A stretch of DNA of 32,117 bases from contig CACXFF010000349.1 in the NCBI GenBank assembly GCA_902766805.1, forward strand, positions 1 through 32,117. The letters run 5' to 3'. This stretch comes from an uncultured Coriobacteriaceae bacterium. GTDB taxonomy: Bacteria; Actinomycetota; Coriobacteriia; Coriobacteriales; Atopobiaceae. Below are positions 31,755-32,117 of the stretch, piece after piece; position 1 is the stretch's first letter; each line of letters begins with the position of its first letter. The translations under genes and the position numbers were made by a program. Below the pieces are notes generated by a model. The model did no database searches and was not told the DNA's origin. It saw nothing but the letters and a program-made list of their open reading frames with translations.

Positions 31755-32117
31755 TCAGGGGTTTCGTACGGGCGGAGGCACGATCACGTCGTAGCGTATG
31801 GCCTTGCCAGCCAAGGAGTGGCTGGGCTTGACGCCGGCGAGCAGGGGCCCTTTGGCAGGGCGCTTGACCACGATCTTGCGCGGCCGTGCGGCCAAGGCGG
31901 CGTCCATGAGGGCCTCCTCGTCGTCACAGGGCTTCTCGAGCAGCTGGATGAGCTGCAGCTTCTTCTTCACCGCCGCGCTCTTGCTGCGGCCTGGGAACAT
32001 GGGGTCGAGCAGCACGACGTCAGCGGACAGCTCGCCCGTCGCCAACGCGGCGATGCTGTCCTCGGCCCGCAGCGTCATGCGCGCGGCTATCGGCGCCAGG
32101 CGCTCGTCGAGGGCCGC
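31755..32117 (-). CDS. rsmJ: 16S rRNA (guanine-1516-N2) methyltransferase, C-terminal part
   Basis: RsmJ methylates G1516 of 16S rRNA using S-adenosylmethionine. The 120 visible residues carry the family's DVVLLDPMFPGRSKSAAVKK, with DPMFPxRxKSAxVKK as the signature, then KIVVKRPAKGPLLAG and the ending SHSLAGKAIRYDVIV. Sequence before the window edge continues in frame with no start needed (AALDERLAPIAARM), so the gene is cut by the window at its N-terminal side. The family call rests on the signature and the C-terminal pattern. Confidence 0.88.
   Translation of the reverse strand, partial: AALDERLAPIAARMTLRAEDSIAALATGELSADVVLLDPMFPGRSKSAAVKKKLQLIQLLEKPCDDEEALMDAALAARPRKIVVKRPAKGPLLAGVKPSHSLAGKAIRYDVIVPPPVRNP

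Noticed and set aside
1..32117. tRNA, rRNA, insertion sequence or prophage
   Set aside because: I saw no cloverleaf-like sequence ending in CCA, no rRNA segment, no transposase or integrase and no long terminal inverted repeats.

Overview
The window is about 32 kb of GC-rich bacterial chromosome. It looks like a Gram-positive anaerobe of the class Coriobacteriia (Olsenella/Atopobiaceae-like). The pointers are an acetate kinase, a complete D-alanylation (dlt) locus, LTA-synthase-type enzymes, a DUF3737 protein, a coiled-coil NlpC/P60 hydrolase and the strong GC bias. The taxonomic call is inference; no rRNA or tRNA gene was seen.

Layout. 1-3152 is a minus-strand run: HEAGH membrane metallopeptidase, xseA, xseB, HIT protein, then the start of ackA. 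RNase D (minus, TTG start) and a diacylglycerol-kinase-family lipid kinase (plus) diverge at about 4.4 kb. A second minus-strand block holds a cyclophilin lipoprotein followed by azlC-azlD. At 7255-10121 a Zn-type ArsR repressor and a P1B-type Zn/Cd-exporting ATPase form an operon with a well-formed promoter and an operator at the start site. Upstream of it, 10181-10508 is a tandem array of 41-bp units, many with a 12-bp palindrome, and with a 123-bp higher-order period. Then, on the minus strand, come a PLP aminotransferase, two tandem LTA-synthase-like membrane phosphotransferases and a P-loop ATPase of the AAA_28 type.

On the plus strand follow galM with a terminator, a small helical protein overlapping a DUF3737 beta-helix protein, and a perfect 16-bp hairpin facing a CobW-type GTPase (minus). 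The main accessory block is 20573-27307: a tiny lipoprotein, dltA (broken by one in-frame TAG), dltB, dltC, dltD, a dltX moved to the distal end, a membrane-anchored transglutaminase-like protein, and an AAA_28-CYTH fusion paralogous to the ATPase next to the LTA synthases. A LysR regulator and an Sfp-type phosphopantetheinyl transferase (the enzyme class that would activate DltC) diverge just beyond, followed by a HAD phosphatase, a secreted NlpC/P60 hydrolase with a strong terminator, and the C-terminal part of RsmJ.

The common theme is the cell envelope. Lipid kinase (diacylglycerol recycling), LTA synthases, D-alanylation, a carrier-protein-activating enzyme and a peptidoglycan hydrolase fit together as teichoic-acid synthesis and modification. 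The strongest leads are the amber codon in dltA, the unusual dlt gene content with AAA_28 paralogs at both teichoic-acid loci, and the 41-bp array.
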